From: Narthecium ossifragum
Taxonomy: Eukaryota > Streptophyta > Magnoliopsida > Dioscoreales > Nartheciaceae
Assembly: GCA_963920575.1 (NCBI GenBank)
Contig: OY986973.1
Span: 2,170,001 to 2,234,000 of the forward strand
Direction: 5' to 3'
DNA: 64,000 bases
In this document: in pieces, positions 32,601 through 43,396 of the stretch
Numbering within the stretch: the first letter of the stretch is position 1
How the letters are laid out: each line of letters starts with the position of its first letter
The notes under the pieces: model-generated
What the model saw: the letters and a program-made list of their open reading frames with translations, nothing else
The model's database searches: none
Told to the model about the DNA's origin: nothing
Program-made: the position numbers and the translations under genes

Positions 32601-33722
32601 ATGAGCTCTAATAGATTCATGAAAAAGGGTGGAATTCTCATCCCCATGCTCCAACCATTTAATTCTGGAGTCCTGAGCCCGAGAGACATCCTGCTGTCGG
32701 AGAATAGCTTCATACATGTTCTCCACAGATCTCATGAGCTGCTGATCCTCCAAAGAGATTTCAGCTACCCCCTCCCTCTCATACAGATCAGATAAGCTCC
32801 CAGCAATAAATTGAGTTCGAGTGTTGGTGCAACGCACTTCATCCTTACTCCATCTCTTCACCGTGTTCTTGAGCTCCAGCAGCCTTCCTTGAAAGACATA
32901 AGATTTGCTGCCCTCCCTACACCTGGTCCACACCCGATGGACTAGGCTCTTGAAAGCCTCCGAGTGGAGCCATTTGTTGCGAAGGCGGAACATACTCGGC
33001 TCTGTTCGCTCCTCCATCTCCTTTATCGTCACAAGCAGGGGACAGTGATCCGAGGCCAAACGCGGGAGGTGGCGCACCTCAGTCGTAGAAAAGGTTTCAA
33101 GCCATAACTGATTGCCTAACGCCTTATCCAATCTTTCAAGAATCCTTTGTCTACCAAAACGCTGATTGCACCAAGTATAGGGATGGCCAACAAAGCCCAG
33201 ATCCATCAGATTATTTTGAGTGACAAACTCAAGGTAATCTGTGACCTTTCTAGAATAATCGAACGGGCGACCTCCTCTTTTTTCGCACGGCGAAGCAGCC
33301 ACATTCAAGTCACCGATGACCAGGTGAGGGAAGTTGACATCTGAGAGACAGGACACAGACTCCCAAAGTTCCCGTCTCTCGCGCGCAGTCCTTGCCGCAT
33401 AGGCGACCGTAACAACCCACTGCCCGTCTTCTTCCGAGGTGACAATGCCCTGCACCGACTGAGAGGAGAAGGAGGAAAACGACACTAAACCATAGTCTTT
33501 TCTCCAGAGCACAAGAATTCCTCCTCTCCTACCATCGGCAAGGAGAAGGAAAACCTCAACATGCCCGCCCAACTTGCGGCTGAAATCTCCAAGTTGATCG
33601 ACCTGCAACAAAACATCCAAAAGAAAAATGAATTGTAAGTGAATATCCCTTAACAAACGGCGGCATGAGAACATGTCTCTCTTATGCCCGATGCCTCTAC
33701 AATTCCATGAGAGCATCTTCAT
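29700..33722 (-). pseudogene. LINE-2 ORF2 (endonuclease-reverse transcriptase-RNase H), one premature stop
   Basis: One frame of about 1340 codons read from 33722 to 29700. N-terminal APE-type endonuclease: LSWNCRGIG, VIGDLN, YTWCN, SDHCPLLV. Reverse transcriptase: RCPGPDGISADFYKKFW, ISLIPK, QSAFVGGRSIFDNI, KLDVRSAYDTVRW, PRQGDPLSPFLF. The catalytic box reads HADD instead of YADD (31662-31673). Then SYLDH-type zinc knuckle CPRCTSEVESLDHLFLYC and an RNase H domain (VIQSDAS, WAELEAFAMGL, ELDCKDLVDQL). A TAG at 32151-32153 interrupts the frame right after PISLCNVS; the frame continues unchanged on the other side. Function: target-primed reverse transcription of the element's RNA. The stop and the Tyr-to-His change make this copy probably inactive. 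Confidence 0.9.
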
Positions 33723-35802
33723 TGATGAACATGAGAAGACGGCGGTTGCTCTCCGCCTAAGACCATGGGCTTCCCTTTTTTACAAACAGAGGAGGCGATG
33801 GAAAGAGAAGCACATGAATCCTCCTCCTCCATGACGACGTCTGCCTCCGGTGGCCTAGAATGTCCACCCAACGGCGATCTGGATCTTTCTCTAACCGGTG
33901 AACTCCCTTCCCCATCAGATGTCTGCCTCCCACGGCTTGCGGATGCAGCATGAACCAGATTAACAGCCTTTATGTGCACCTCCTCTAAGTCCTGAAACAT
34001 GGGACTGGAATATACTGAAGGATGAGCCGGCTTACTGGAGGAGTGCACCTTCGACATGGGACAGCCAATGTTGGATCCTCTTCCCTGCCTACCCTGCTGG
34101 AACTTAAGAGACTCCCGGACATGCACCTCCTTACCCTCTTCCACATTAGCAGCTAACGTGGTCTCCTCCAAATCATAGGACATGGGCCTATACTCAGCAG
34201 TGGGGAGATCTAGTTTGGCAGGCCCCCTGGGAAAAACAATGGGATTGGGCTTTTTTCCCCGGGCCCGACCAGGACCAGCCCGGATACATGCAGCTTCCAC
34301 CAGGTTAAGTTCCTCTAATTCCTCATCAAGCAAATCAGCTTCTAAACACTCCCCATCAGACGCCACGTGTTCCACCCCCCTAATCAGATCTTTAAGAGTC
34401 GGCTGCACCCCTAGGGTTGGAATCGCCGCCACTCTTCCCAACTGAGAGCCATCTCTCTCCATCAACAAGTCGCTGCCTCTGGGTTTCACGCACCTGCTGC
34501 TACTGGCGGCCGGATCGGACGATGACGTCTTCCCATGGGATGATGAGGGCTGCGTACGGGACGGTGGCGCCCTCGACACGCTCTCAACGGCTACTTCGTC
34601 ACAGATCCCAAGGTACCTTCCTGACCAGTCCTCTCGCCCCCCTGCTTCTTTCTCTCTCCTTCCCCGGGCTTCGACCGCCGGCGCTGTCGTGTCACCGTGA
34701 TCCAGTCGCTAGACTCCATTGCCCCCTTCATTTTCCCCTCCTTTCTGGCCACCCCGCCCTTGGTCAGCCCGTCCGTACAGTCTCCAGACTTAGGTGAGTC
34801 CCTCGGCCCTGTTGGGTAATGGGTTCCATCGTCCACAGTGGTGGCTTCAATCTCCTTCACCCCTACCGGCTGACGCTGGTTTCCATCGTGGATCACCAAA
34901 TGCTGACTACAATCCATCTGAACCATAGAGTCATCCGGATCAATAGACTCCGGCACCCGATCCATGCTCCTGGCTTCATGCTTGCAGGCTGATCTATGAT
35001 GCCCAAGTCTCCCACAGTTAGCACAGATGATCACCCTTTCGTATACAAAAGGTTGATAAAATGTGAAAGGATCAACTCCCAGTTCTCCTTTTCCGACAGT
35101 GGTACCAGGTAAAACAGGATCATTCACATTGATTTCGACACAGACTCGCGCATATTTACACCGCCCCAGACTCCTCGTGGAAAAATCGATAGCCAAGGGA
35201 GTTCCCACCTGAGAAGCCAACCCAATCAAGTATTTCCGGTGATAGTACTCCGATGGCAAGTAAGGGAACCTAATCCATACTGGTACCAAAAAGAAGGCAT
35301 CAGCAGTCGGTCTGAAGCAGGGCCTCCAGCGGATCAGAGAGAGCATCCTCCCTCCAACTGACCATGGTCCACCCGTAAGGATTGTCGTCATGTCTTCCAT
35401 CGAATGGAACAAGAAAACGAAGACACCTTGATACATATCGGAGACCAAGAAAGGACCAGATGTTCGCCATAGGGACGCAAGACGCTGCCTCAGGTACTCC
35501 AAACCCACCTTTCCCCCTACAAATCTGCCAAACAAGGCACATTCCCACTGTTTCTGACTGATCTCTAGTTCCTCCTGATCAAACACTACCCTGTTTGGAT
35601 ACCTCTTGACTATCGCCTTTGCTTCTTCGACAGTTACAAAGGAGCTTCCCTCCTCCCCACCAGCAACCCTTGCCCAGGACCGCCCCCCAGAGGGTCCCGG
35701 AGACTCCCATGGCTTGGTCGAATGGGAGCCAGCAGCCCGGCCAAAGCGAGGGTCTTCCCCTCCCTGTTGAACTCTGTCTCCCTGTTGAACTCTGTCTCCC
35801 AT
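33719..35802 (-). pseudogene. LINE-2 ORF1 (DUF4283 and CCHC zinc knuckle), frameshifted
   Basis: Two frames, 35802-34591 (403 codons) and 34579-33719 (286 codons), adjoin within 11 nt in different registers, suggesting one ORF1 with a recent frameshift near 34585. The first part shows a DUF4283-like region (KRYPNRVVFDQEELE, ALFGRFVGGKVGLEYLRQ, FLFHSMEDMTTILTGGPWSV) and a retroviral-type zinc knuckle CANCGRLGHHRSACK (CX2CX4HX4C). This is the nucleic-acid-binding ORF1 protein of plant L1-type LINEs. The second part is polar and low-complexity. ORF1 and ORF2 overlap by 4 nt at 33719-33722. It is alternatively possible that the two frames are separate natural ORFs. Confidence 0.75.
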
Positions 35803-35885
35803 AGCTTTTTTTCAACACCTCACATGTGCTGCACAATAATTCTTGTCTGCTCCCCCACAAACTAGCTAGCACTTTATTCTCTAAT

Positions 35886-35931
35886 GGCTTCAAAAAGGGA
35901 ATGTTGTGGGGCTTCAAAAAGGGAGTGTCCT
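35886..35931 (+). repeat. 26-bp tandem duplication at the LINE-2/LINE-1 junction
   Basis: GGCTTCAAAAAGGGAATGT and GGCTTCAAAAAGGGAGTGT, 26 bp apart, immediately right of LINE-2. The second copy continues the LINE-1 frame (ASKRECPRCGVE). This looks like a microduplication made during insertion. Confidence 0.65.
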
Positions 35932-36734
35932 AGATGCGGTGTTGAGAGGGAGACTATGGCACATGTGTTGGCTGAGTGTAGGGTGGTGCAGCGAATGTTG
36001 CAACTGATTCTTACAGGGGAGTCCACTACCAGTGATGTTGGGTACTCGCTAGAGGGGCTAGACGAGGCTTAAAGGAGGAAAGTGTATATTGGTTATGCTT
36101 TATAGTTGGCTTGGAAAGACAGGAACACAACTATTTATGATGGCGATGGTGAGGAAGCTGGTGTCTTGGCGAGGCGTGCGACGAGATTAGCAGAGTTTTT
36201 ACAGGAGCGAGGCCGCCGGCATGCCGAAGCTATCTTACGGAAAAGCTAGGAACGGGTCACTGTTATACAGTCAGATGCTTCATGGCTTGTTGGACGTGTA
36301 GCGATCAGAGTGGTGGCTTTTGCCGGAGAGAAAATAAGGTGGGCTATAGGAGAGCCAACTCGTGCCAACTCGGTGCTTCATGCAGAATTGAAGGCCATTT
36401 TGCTTGCCTTACAATATGCAAAGATGGATGGTATGCATAACTTTGTCGTCGAGTAGACTCACGAGATACTATTGATGTCCTTAACGGAAGACGGGTTTTG
36501 ATGCCAGGTATAAAGGAAACTGTGCGCAAGATTTGGCTTTAGACGTCCATTTTAGGATCTGTTTTGTTTACTCCTATCCCACGGGATGACAATGTAATAG
36601 CTGAAGGTATAGCTCGATCGTGTCGATCCTCCGGGGTTCCTATTGTTTGGGAACCGGAGGACGTCCAACCAGCGCTGGATAAGTTTTTGTAATTCTAACC
36701 TCCGGACTCAACTCATCAAAAAAAAAAAAAAAAA

Positions 36735-36989
36735 CAGAACAGTAGGATTATACTAGAATTGAATGTAAATTGGACTGGATTGGTATAAGATGAATAATTG
36801 TTGCGAAAAATGTATCTGAACACAATTCATAGGAACAATATCAAACAAACAAACAAGATTTCCAATGGACTATTTTGGTACAAGCGAAGTATAATGGGAT
36901 TCACAGGGCCAAAATACAGAAATCATAATGGAGGTTGCATAGAAGCAGCTTCTCCTTGGAAATCAGTAATAGTTCCCAGTAGTAGGAAC
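36735..36989. other. Short spacer between LINE-1 poly(A) and SNAP33 stop
   Basis: AT-rich. Probably the SNAP33 3' untranslated region, so LINE-1 ends about 255 bp past the SNAP33 stop codon. Confidence 0.5.
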
Positions 36990-39072
36990 CTATTTCCCGA
37001 GCAAGCGACGCGTACGGGCATTCGCGCCTTTCACTCTGTAATTCACCTCTTCCACATCATTCTCCATATGACCCAGAGCTGTGGTCTGCCTGCAATACCA
37101 AAAGCAAGAAGATAGAGAGGCTTAGGAACAAGAGGCCAACCAAGATGAGATTAAAAGTTCACAGTTGCAAAGGTCATGGAGAAATGGATCTGACAGATCA
37201 TTTTTAATCTGCACATATAGCTGTTACTGATGTACTTCATTCAGTAAATATGAGTCTACCGGCATTCGTGAAAATTGGACATACAAGACCCATCAACAAA
37301 GATTGAACTCATAACATGTTCGCTCTTTCAATACTCGCAAGCAGATAAGAAGGCAGACATTTCTTTAAATTCCATATGACAGAAAGAAAGGAGAAGGAAA
37401 AATGGGGTTTCAAATTGCAATCATTGGAAGAGTAACTTGATAAAAACAAGCAGACCATAAGCAAGGAAAAATGCTCAAATTTTCAGCCTAGGAACATTTC
37501 AGCCTTTTATACTGGTATTAAGGGGGGAAGGAGGAAACACATGCTACCACCAATCATTAATTCCAGACCAAGAAAAAAGACACTGGACACTCGCACCAGT
37601 AAGATCTAAGAAAGAGAGGTGAGACTAACCTCTCTATCTCAGAGCCCATGTCAACAGCCATTTCCTTCAGCTGACCCAACACATTGCTTAAATCTGACAG
37701 AGCATCATCTTGCTTGTGTTTTTCAACCTGGAATATGAAAATATTTAAAACATGAATCATAGTGGACAGCTCAATGTTTAAATCCTATCATACAAACTTG
37801 TAGATACCAGACCTCAACTTTCTCCAAAGCAGATGTGGGTTCAGAAGTAAATTGCCGGGGATTTGACCTTCCCTGGGGATTTGAAGGTAATCCAAGTCTT
37901 TCCCTTTGCTCAAGGTGGTTGCCTTTCCTTTTGAATGAATCATCTGTGTGTTGGTTTCCACAATCAGATAACCCATAACGGAAAATAAAATATGGCCAAA
38001 TATGATCTCTGTTTACCTCTTGTCAGAACAGGGCCCTTTATTTTATGACTTTTCTTTGGCTTCCATTTCTTCGAGAAAATACCACCAAGACTTCCTAATA
38101 GCTTTTCACTCTGAAATGAACACATTGAGGTTAGGGAAGGATCACCAACAATAATATCATAAGCCACCATAAACATGTTTTCATGAGACCCGTATTAGTC
38201 GAAACCGACCCAAGCTCAGTCTTGTTAGAGGAGAGATGCTGATAAAATTTACATCTTTTGAAGGAAAATGCTGACAAAAGACCAGTGGTAGCTTTCACTT
38301 CAAGATGGCAGGAGAATTGGTTCAGGATGCAAAAGAATCACCAAGTTTATGTGGAAATCAATGAATCCAATTGGACTATTAAGAGGCAGAAGATTTCATG
38401 CATGGAGGCACAATAATATAATATGGTATCAGGGATCGAATGATCTAATGTACCCGTGATATCAAATATCACAGGACTATGATTCACAAATGAGAAAAAG
38501 ATCTTTTTAAGAAAGGTGCATGTTTGACATGCAATGCAAGATAAAGAAGGTAATAGCAAAGATGAAATGTGTCTTACCCTACTAAGGTCAATCTCTATAT
38601 CAGCAGCATCATGATGAGTCCTTGTAATTTGCTCACCCTGCTGATGCAAAGTGATTAGGGTCTTTGTAGCATCTTCCCTCATCTCTTCTGCAATCTTCAA
38701 ACAGCCATTCACTTTTTGTGTGGTCTCCTCAGACTTGTACACAGCATAACCCTCAAGTTCTTGTACAGACTGATTATCAAAGCCTCCTGAGTCACGGAAG
38801 TCATTCCTGAATCTGCTCTTGTCAGCTGAAGAATAAGCATATGCAGACGAAGAATACGAAGCTCCTCCTCGTTCGTCTTCATTGTGGGTCAAGGGAGAGT
38901 TATTCAAATTTCCCTTGCTGATCACAGGGGCTGAGGATACTCTTGAATGTCTTGTTTTCGTCTCAGTTTCCGGATCAGAATCAAATGGGTTAGAGCTAGA
39001 AAAATCAGGGTCAACAGATCGTTGCTTAGGAATTTTAGAGACAGGTGTCTTTGTCGCGCTCATTCTTGACAT
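36990..39072 (-). CDS. SNAP33: SNAP25-type Qb+Qc SNARE, SNAP33-like
   Basis: t-SNARE that supplies two helices to plasma-membrane and cell-plate SNARE complexes, with syntaxins such as KNOLLE or SYP121 and a VAMP72 protein. Coding exons (minus): 38578-39072, 38017-38110, 37813-37943, 37630-37727, 36990-37089; 918 nt, 305 residues, near the ~300 of AtSNAP33. The N-terminal region is Ser-rich with NPFDSD. Qb helix about residues 105-175: VQELEGYAVYKSEETTQKV to TLHQQGEQITRTHHDAADIE, with the zero-layer Gln in HQQGEQI. Linker KLLGSLGGIFSKKWKPKK and LEQRERLGLPSNPQGRS lacks a Cys palmitoylation cluster, as in plants. Qc helix: QDDALSDLSNVLGQLKEMAV, IERQ (zero layer), ALGHMENDVEEVNYRVKGAN and the end ARTRRLLGK. 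No break found. An in-frame ATG three codons downstream (39063) is an alternative start. Confidence 0.94.
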
Positions 39073-40980
39073 GTTGGTAGCACCAACAAACTAAAGCAGC
39101 GGATGGAGATACTGATAGAAGATATGTTCAGATGACCTAGAACAGCAAAAACTTTTAATGATAGTACCTAACAACAAGAGCATAAAAAGTTAGCATGCAG
39201 AAAGCAGTGACAACAATACAACATAAGTACAGATCACAAATTATGCCTCAAACAAAGAAATGACGACTAATAATATCACTTGCAAAAAGTCACAAATAAA
39301 AAAAAACCTGCTTGCACAAACAAGGACAGGGATGATATTTATGTATCAGAAAATATAGAACCCAATTTTAGAGAAGACAGTTCAAAATTGTATCTAATCA
39401 TTGATGGAAAAACAATGACAACAACAAATTTAGACACAATACTCCAGCTGTGGAGTACAAAAATAAGGATCCAAATTAGGTATTGGCTAAACTTACAGAA
39501 AACAAAGGAAGGTAAAAAAAAAAAGCGAATTAAGGAATATCAAATCTTCATATGGGTCAAACAGAAACAAGAATATGAAAAACTTTGCAAGAAGAATTAG
39601 TAAGGTGGTTGAAAAAATTAGCAATTTTTAAAAGAAACCCATATGCAGTTGATGAAGAATCAATTAAGACAATCCATATGTTGGAGCCCAGAAATGGAAT
39701 TCAGAACTTAAACGGAAGATAGATGTAAAGAAGGACAAAGAAGTAGTATCTCAGGCAAATAGCAAAAGACATAAAACAGCAAAATCCCACAAAATTCAAT
39801 GTCAAGCTATAAATTGAGATCCTTAAATCGAACAGATCGATGGCATATACCAACTTTCTCCAAACTTTTAAACGTCAAGAGTTTCAAATATCATAAATCG
39901 GAAAACAAGTCAAATCTCGTCTCATCGCAAAAGCACGAAGTGAACAGATTAGAAGACTATAAAAGAACAATAGCAGTTTGAAAGATGATAATCGAAGGAT
40001 GCAAACAACATGGCAGAATCCTAACCCCAATATTGTTTACTGAAAGAACCCCAAAAAAAAAAAAGATTTCTGAAACGAGCAAAAAAGGACAAACTCGAGA
40101 TCAGAAAGAAAGGATTCAAAAACCAAACACTTGTTGTAGGGTATCAAGAAAACAAAGGTCAATCCACGAGCAAAGGGTGTTCCTGAACGCTTTGATTCAA
40201 AAACATCAGCACTTTTTAGAGCTGAAATATCCTGAATCCAAGCAAAAAAGTCTAGCTTTCCTCGCATCCCAGTTAATTTGGGCCCCACGAATCCCTCGCA
40301 GCCTATCTTTGAGCCGCAGCAGTCTAGCATACAACTCAAAAAACTAACGAAAAACCCGAGCATCAAACCAAATTAATAACTTACTACGTCCATTTAACCT
40401 AACTCTGATTGAACTAAAATTGAAGAATTGAAAGACTAGGGCCTAAAATTAGCAGATTGGTGTCACTCCAAGAACCCAAATCTTCTCGTCATCTACTATT
40501 TTACAAGAAACCCAACCCCCATAACTAGAACAAGAGATCAAAACACTCACGATCAAGAAACAAGGGGCGATTAAACACACCAAGAAGCCCGCGCCGCCCC
40601 TCTTCTCTACCGATTTCTCGCAGAACTCCAGGAATCACAAAACGCCAACAGAAAACAAGAACTTCTGATCTCTAACTAAGATCAATAACCAGAGGTGAAA
40701 GAAGGCATAAATAACTAACAGATATCAATCCAGATTGGGTATGGCTCCTCGACGACGAAGAAAAGATCAAAGCCGGCCTCAAGAGACGACCATTCCCCAC
40801 ACGGGGCGATCTCGTCAACGGAGCCTTCCTATTGGGAGGAAGGTGGTGGGAAAGAGCACCGATCGTGACTATTTTTTGCGAAATTTAACACGATTTCTTC
40901 GACTTCTTCAACTCCGAAAGCGGTCAGCGAGCGAGAAAAGAGAGACGAGAAGTAGTGCAAGACTTATGAGGAATAGACTT
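39073..40980 (-). other. SNAP33 leader and probable 5'UTR intron
   Basis: No coding exon of another gene is visible over 1.9 kb. The TATA-like site at 40981 and a GC-richer stretch at about 40720-40960 suggest that transcription starts near 40950 and that a leader intron covers most of this stretch. A plus-strand open frame here has no family match. Confidence 0.45.
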
Positions 40981-40990
40981 TGTTTATATC
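40981..40990 (-). promoter_or_regulatory. Candidate TATA box of SNAP33
   Basis: The minus strand reads GATATAAACA, just upstream of a GC-richer segment that would be the leader exon. Confidence 0.45.
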
Positions 40991-41214
40991 TATCGGCAAG
41001 AAAAATTAGACCGTTTGGGGTGGGTCCCATTATCCCGTGTGCGACCCCACAGGGCCCCACACTGGCCCGATTTATTAGATCATACTTTATTCAAGGTGTT
41101 TATTAAATGGGTTCTTGTTACAAAATATCTTTTATAATTTTTGAAATTAAACGTTGAATCCTTAAAAAAATTCAAATCAAAGCTCAATTTCTAATGGATG
41201 TGTATACGGAATTT

Positions 41215-41460
41215 GAATGTTTCAAGGGAATAACTTTTAACCCGGATTAGGGAGGGGAAGGGAATATTCTTGAATTCACTATTTATTTCATACTTTATCC
41301 TCAAAGTTTTTCATATTCCAAGTAATCATTATAAAGTTATTCTCACTATTCACTCTACATTTCCCTTATTTCAAATAATCATTATAAAGTTATTCTCGAA
41401 ATCGAAAATAAAATTACTTAACCAGGAATAAAATTATCCCCATACCAAACGATCATTGTA
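41215..41460. mobile_element. MITE remnant
   Basis: It contains TTTAACCCGGATTAGGGAGG, TCAAATAATCATTATAAAGTT and CCCCATACCAAACG, words shared with the elements at 41922 and 56735. Left terminus unclear. Confidence 0.45.
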
Positions 41461-41921
41461 ATAGGCACTCTTGTAAAAAACTCTTTGTTAATTATGCTTT
41501 TCAAGTGCAATTTTTTTAAAAATATTTATATATAAAAATTCTTTATTAATTATGCGCTTCAAGTGATGGGTGACTCAAAAAGGACTTTTTAATCCCTGTC
41601 ATAGGCACTCATTTATGTGCTTATTAACTTTTTGCCAATTGGGTGCAGATGTGGGATTTATGATATGCTGTGCTTGATCAGATACCTAATGTGCTCTTTA
41701 TGTTGGTGGTGGGAATTGAGCATATCCAAATGGAAGTATTGTGTGAAACTTTCTTTGTCATGTACCAATACCATTAATATTCTTCGCTGCTAAGTTACCT
41801 GCCGTTTCAGGAGTTTTAGTTCTTTTTTCCTTTTGTTTCATTGTCGGGGTGATTTGAGCATCGGCACTTCCCTGTGACATTAGCTGATTGTGAAGTAGCA
41901 AGAACATGGCACACTCTAAGT

Positions 41922-42182
41922 CCCGTTTGATACGGGAATAAATTTTGAAAAAATAATCCTTAAAAATTAAGGGAGGAATATTTTTATAATATTCTCGAAT
42001 TCACTATTTATTCCACCCCTTAATCTCAAACATCATTTCCCTTATTCCAAGTAATCATTACAAAATTATTTTCATTCTCCACTCTACTTTTCCCTTATTT
42101 CAAATAATCATTACAAAGTTATTCCCAAAACCTAAAATAAAGTCCCTTAATCTGGAATAAAGTTAACCCCGTACCAAACGGG
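41922..42182. mobile_element. 261-bp MITE with 15-bp TIRs
   Basis: Left end CCCGTTTGATACGGG; right end inverted CCCGTTTGGTACGGG, 14 of 15 identical. Noncoding and AT-rich. Internal TATTTCAAATAATCATTACA matches the neighbouring remnant at 41215. Target duplication unclear. Confidence 0.75.
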
Positions 42183-42350
42183 TATGGGGTTAAAAAAAAT
42201 GGGGTTAAGAGGGAATAGGGTTACAAAAAATAGTGTTAAGGAATGGGGATATGAAAAAGTAAAGCGATGATGAAAGGTGAACTGGGGATAAAAGTAATAA
42301 TGATTACTTTCGATGTTTGGGGTAAAAATGAGATACCAAACATGGGCTAA
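42183..42350. mobile_element. MITE remnant, GGGGTTAAGGG family
   Basis: GGGGTTAAGAGGGAATAGGG, GGAATGGGGATA, AATAATGATTACTTTCGATG and GATACCAAACATGG closely parallel the element at 56735-56965. It sits directly beside the 41922 MITE. Confidence 0.5.
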
Positions 42351-42727
42351 GCGAAAATTGAAAGCTCAATTAAAATAATAATAATAATAGGAGGTTCAAT
42401 GAATCATATTTGTTCGTGTTTTTTGCACATGAACCCCTGGAAAACAAAAGGCATAAACCATCTGTAATTATGTGTCTACTCTTGTAAAATGAGAAATTGC
42501 ATATGTTCCCTTCCAAGTCTCAAGTTTCGCACTCTTGAAATATCCAAAATAGGTCCTGAGGTGATTCCTCTGATCTTCGTACGTACCAAATCTATTGTAT
42601 TTGGGACATCCACCGAAGACAACCTGAAAATTTTCAAGCAAAACCGCAGATAGGTGAGAGATACAGCTGAAACTAATTCAGCCATTGGGTCCATCCTGGA
42701 ATGACTTCGTTTAACATATACATTCTC

Positions 42728-43140
42728 TGGGATGTTGTTTGGAGGTTTGGGGTTCAATGACTTGAAAAGATGGCAAACGGCTCTCAGGATGAAACGTGCT
42801 GCATGTTTCCTTGATGCCCAGAACTCCATCTGGACTTCCCTATGTCGAGCCAAGTACAGAGTTGATCCAAATTTAGGCAGGGCTGGCCTAGGTGTGGTAT
42901 GTTTGGGGCTCATTTGGTTCCCCTTGTTCCTGTTTTCATCGTCTGCCAACACACATGAACGGATCAGTCCTCTTAGGTGAATTGCTTGCTATACTCAAGG
43001 CAGTAACTGAAGCTGCTCGAAGAGGGTACAAGACGCTGCTGGTGGAGAGTGAGTGACTCCCTATTTGGAGTCCGGATGATACAAAGTGGTATGCCGCTTG
43101 CAAGTGACTGCAGGAAAATTATGAAGGATATCAAGTGTAT
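42728..43140 (+). pseudogene. LINE fragment (RT C-terminal part joined to RNase H scrap)
   Basis: GLGFNDLKRWQTALRMKRAA and FLDAQNSIWTSLCRAKY are the post-RT region of a plant LINE. After a gap, GELLAILKAVTEAARRGYKT and LLVESE belong to RNase H. The stretch between them is deleted and stops interrupt the rest. A dead remnant. Confidence 0.75.
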
Positions 43141-43396
43141 GAGCCGTGATTTTGGAGAGTTTATGATCAGCTACTTCCTAGAGTTTATGAATGATTAGCT
43201 AAACCATTCATATTTGTCATTCAAAGAACAAATTTCTTGGATTTGGTCTGCTGGACTGCTGGGAGCATTAATGTCAAATCAACAGGTGCTGAAATAAGTT
43301 CACGATGGCAGTTCAAAGACAAAAATTTCTGAGTCCTGAACATTGATGACTTCACCATAGTTTGCTAAATATAGCTTACAGTACCATCAATGTTTT

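Larger units (their letters stand above)
29587..35883 (-). mobile_element. Nearly full-length LINE (LINE-2) inserted in LINE-1
   Basis: 6.3-kb minus-strand non-LTR retrotransposon. It has ORF1, ORF2 with endonuclease, reverse transcriptase, zinc knuckle and RNase H, and a 14-nt poly(A) (T at 29587-29600). The coding regions carry only one clear nonsense codon and one frameshift, so it is much younger than its host LINE-1. Its left flank is ...CCTTAAGATG and its right flank begins ATGGCTTC, so only a very short shared ATG can be proposed as target duplication. A short leader lies between 35803 and 35883. Confidence 0.88.
26590..36734 (+). mobile_element. Decayed LINE (LINE-1), 5'-truncated and split by two later insertions
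   Basis: Segments 26590-27277, 28418-29586 and 35884-36734 together read as one plus-strand non-LTR retrotransposon ORF2. Visible in order: KCAGPDG-like start, IPK/CNVGYNVISSILARRMK, QSAYVSGRRIHDNI, IRQGDPISPYLFL, then (after the hAT insert) LLYADDCLFD with intact YADD, LLKSVLQAIP, GLGIRDFMYWQRVLKMKRMA, VQFFTWKVLHKKFHVRDVLK, then (after LINE-2) the Zn-knuckle CPRCGVERETMAHVLAEC and an RNase H-like region (VIQSDAS, HAELKAILLALQ). It ends in poly(A) at 36718-36734. Many stops and frameshifts make it dead. The endonuclease part is missing. Confidence 0.85.

Noticed and set aside
40735..41106. 123-residue plus-strand open frame upstream of SNAP33
   Set aside because: It is antisense to the presumed SNAP33 leader and promoter. 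No family resemblance.
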